Source: Phoenix dactylifera (taxonomy: Eukaryota > Streptophyta > Magnoliopsida > Arecales > Arecaceae). Taken from it: DNA of 64,000 bases. The stretch is from contig NW_024067666.1 in assembly GCF_009389715.1 (NCBI RefSeq), positions 4,009,001-4,073,000 of the forward strand, read 5' to 3'. This document shows, in pieces, positions 62,101 to 64,000 of the stretch (the first letter of the stretch is position 1; each line of letters begins with the position of its first letter). The notes beneath the pieces are model-generated. The model saw nothing but the letters and a program-made list of their open reading frames with translations, did no database searches and was not told the origin of the DNA. A program made the position numbers and the translations under genes.

Positions 62101-63601
62101 ATGCCTTGTTTTGCCTTGTCACTAAGATAGCCACCAGTCAGGTTATCCATCTTAACAAGGTGCTGCAATTCTTTAATATTTCTCTTGGAAGTCTTTGTTT
62201 CAGCAAGTTGTTTCCTTTACCACTCTTGTTATATTAGCTGGTTCTCCTTACAATAGAATGGGTAATCCCAACTACTGGATGTGCCATAGTTCCATAAGCT
62301 ATTTGCTGTTTTCAGATTGTAGTTTTTTGTCCTGGAATATTGATGATTTTACTCTAAAGTTATTAGATGGAACATCATTTTTTCTGTTAATGATTTTGGT
62401 TCTGCTGTGACATTGTCTTGATGAGTTCCTAATCTTTGCATTTGAATTTGGTATAATTTTGCTTCTTTATGGACCTTTCATTAGTTTTATTATATCAAAT
62501 ATTTTAACATTCACTTGCTGTAATTGCCATCTCAGGTTATTGGTCCGTACCGATCAGGAAAATCCTTTCTTCTCAATCAACTTCTCTCGCTGCAATGTGA
62601 TGAAGGTGCACTTGCTGTCATTGTACTCTCCCTTTATGAACCTTAAATGACTAGTAAGGATGTTTAATCATTCATCTTTTAACCTGCTAATAGATATTTA
62701 CATGCAGGTTTTGGTGTTGGACATATGCGTGATACAAAGACAAAAGGTTAAATGATATTTATAATTTTTAATGATTTCCCCATATTTGAAGCTATTTCTT
62801 GTAGCATTCATGAATATTGTGTTGTGTTAATTTTTCTTGTTCTCTAACAAGCATAAATTATTTTTTTATTTGTGATGCAGGAATCTGGGTTTGGGGTACC
62901 CCGGTTGAATTGGTTATCGATGGAACAAAGGTGTCAGTGCTGTACCTTGATACTGAAGGATTTGAAAGTGTCGGGAAATCGAATGTATATGATGATAGGT
63001 GATGCTCTGATATTAGATCTTTGTTGATACTTGTTATGTGAATTTTGTGTAGGTGCATGCGGTTAATCCAATTTGTGTTCTGTTCATTGAAGGATCTTTG
63101 CTCTGGCAACAGTTATGAGTTCTGTGCTTATCTACAATCTGGCTGAGACGGTTTGTTCTCTATCTGGCCAAAATTTGTTGGCCTATAGTGGGCATTTTGT
63201 AACTTCCAAAATTTTAATTTTAGGTTGAAAGTTAGTTATACTTAACTCTCAGGCTCCTTTTTTGTTGTTGCTTTATGTTTTAGATTCGTGAGGCTGATAT
63301 ATCTCGTCTGTCATTTGCTGTCGAAATTGCAGAAGAATTCTATGGAAGGTCTGTTTGTGTGTTCTTTTCAGAGGCATTTAGTTTCAACTTTTGTTTCATT
63401 ATTTTGTTCTAACCAGTTTCCTGACTTTGTGCTGCCTTCAAATGCTGATAGGGTTAAGGTAACCTACCAAACTCACTTATTGTTAAGTGTATATTATGTC
63501 TAAATAATTATATATTTAAAATGCTTGGTTGTTTGTATAGGGACAGGATGTTGCATTTGAGCCTGCTAAGCTCTTATGGCTTATCCAGCGAGATTTCCTC
63601 C
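59152..63601 (+). CDS. Guanylate-binding-protein-like large GTPase (5' part; runs off the window)
   Basis: Nine exons are visible: 59152-59243, 60649-60751, 62536-62605, 62708-62746, 62881-62998, 63093-63150, 63284-63348, 63452-63458 and 63541-63601. All have GT-AG borders and keep frame. The N-terminus has a hydrophobic segment (about residues 5-22, WVLSIWVIFCCFLACG) that reads as a signal peptide or anchor. The dynamin-superfamily GTPase domain follows: P-loop GPYRSGKS (68-75), the switch-I region with GVGHMRDTKTKG, and G3 motif LDTEGF (124-129). After it come SNVYDDRIFALA, IREADISRL and QDVAFEPAKLLWLIQRDFL. The expected RD guanine-specificity motif and the helical stalk should lie beyond 64000. 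The family binds and hydrolyses GTP and remodels membranes or condensates; the plant member's substrate is unknown. The 7-nt exon 8 is required to keep GR-VK-GQ in frame. Confidence 0.9.
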
Positions 63602-64000
63602 GTAAGTTGATGGTTTCTTTTCTATGGAAGTGATTCTTTCTACTAAATTGGTTTCAAATTTGGGTTTGCATATCTTTAAGATGGTCGAATCTGTTATATC
63701 TGAGCAAATCATTTTTACTACTTTTAGAGTTTAATCTGATTCAGATCACTATAAAGGGAAGGATCACACATTGAAATAGATTCATTAATGATCTTTTCTG
63801 GACTTCCTAGTAGCTAATGCTTATTTGTAAGTCAACCAATCTGTATTGGTTTGACTTCATATGTTCTTTCTTCAATACGATGTGAGATGCTACAGTCCTC
63901 ATAAAAGACCTTGAGGCAACCAACACCAACTGTCAACCCAACCTTAAAGAAAAAAATGAAAAAAAAGAGTAGAAAAAAGAAACAAGAAAGAGAAGATAAA
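63602..64000 (+). other. Intron 9 of the GBP-like gene, unfinished at the window edge
   Basis: It starts with donor GTAAGT right after the C that should pair with AG of the next exon to make a Gln codon. No acceptor followed by a matching exon is seen before the window ends. Confidence 0.7.

Overview
This is a plant nuclear window and reads as a monocot. Every gene with three or more exons follows GT-AG splicing, the first exons are GC-rich and Ala/Pro-rich while downstream exons are AT-rich, and the spaces between genes carry plant retrotransposons and MITEs. A palm or other commelinid is plausible, but nothing in the sequence proves it. There is no operon structure, prokaryotic gene, CRISPR array or rRNA/tRNA gene.

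Layout. Positions 1468-13137 (minus) hold an 11-exon gene for a three-RRM, hnRNP Q/R-like RNA-binding protein (756 aa as assembled). Its first intron carries a decayed insertion with a COG5-like gene fragment. Positions 16010-19540 (minus) hold the two-exon gene for cytosolic ribosomal protein uL4 (RPL4, 408 aa), with a TATA box and telo-boxes. Positions 21341-24366 are a 3,026-bp solo LTR with a perfect 5-bp target duplication and an internal minisatellite. Positions 25462-27271 hold a truncated TRIM copy abutting a 1.54-kb PIF/Harbinger-type element full of AT-rich tandem repeats. Positions 28622-38816 (plus) hold the six-exon plastidial pyruvate kinase alpha-subunit gene (573 aa). Its third intron contains a gag-only LTR element in opposite orientation and its fourth a 273-bp Tourist-like MITE.

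Positions 38.8-48.4 kb have no recognisable gene. They contain a rearranged, partly inverted TRIM and an orphan minus-strand promoter-like segment. Positions 49678-51031 (plus) hold a three-exon DUF506/PDDEXK-like gene whose leader has uORFs. Positions 51.1-58.8 kb are again gene-poor, with a decayed RNase H fragment and other repeat debris. From 59152 to the right edge lies the 5' part of a guanylate-binding-protein-like large GTPase gene, with nine exons visible, one of them only 7 nt long, and two uORFs.

The genes are independent housekeeping or regulatory loci: RNA processing, translation, plastid glycolysis feeding fatty-acid synthesis, a plant nuclease-fold protein and a membrane-trafficking-type GTPase. 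They do not form a pathway. I found no convincing new multi-gene system. The most unusual items are the 7-nt microexon, the palindromic TRIM, the gag-only element inside PKP1 and the uORF arrangements.
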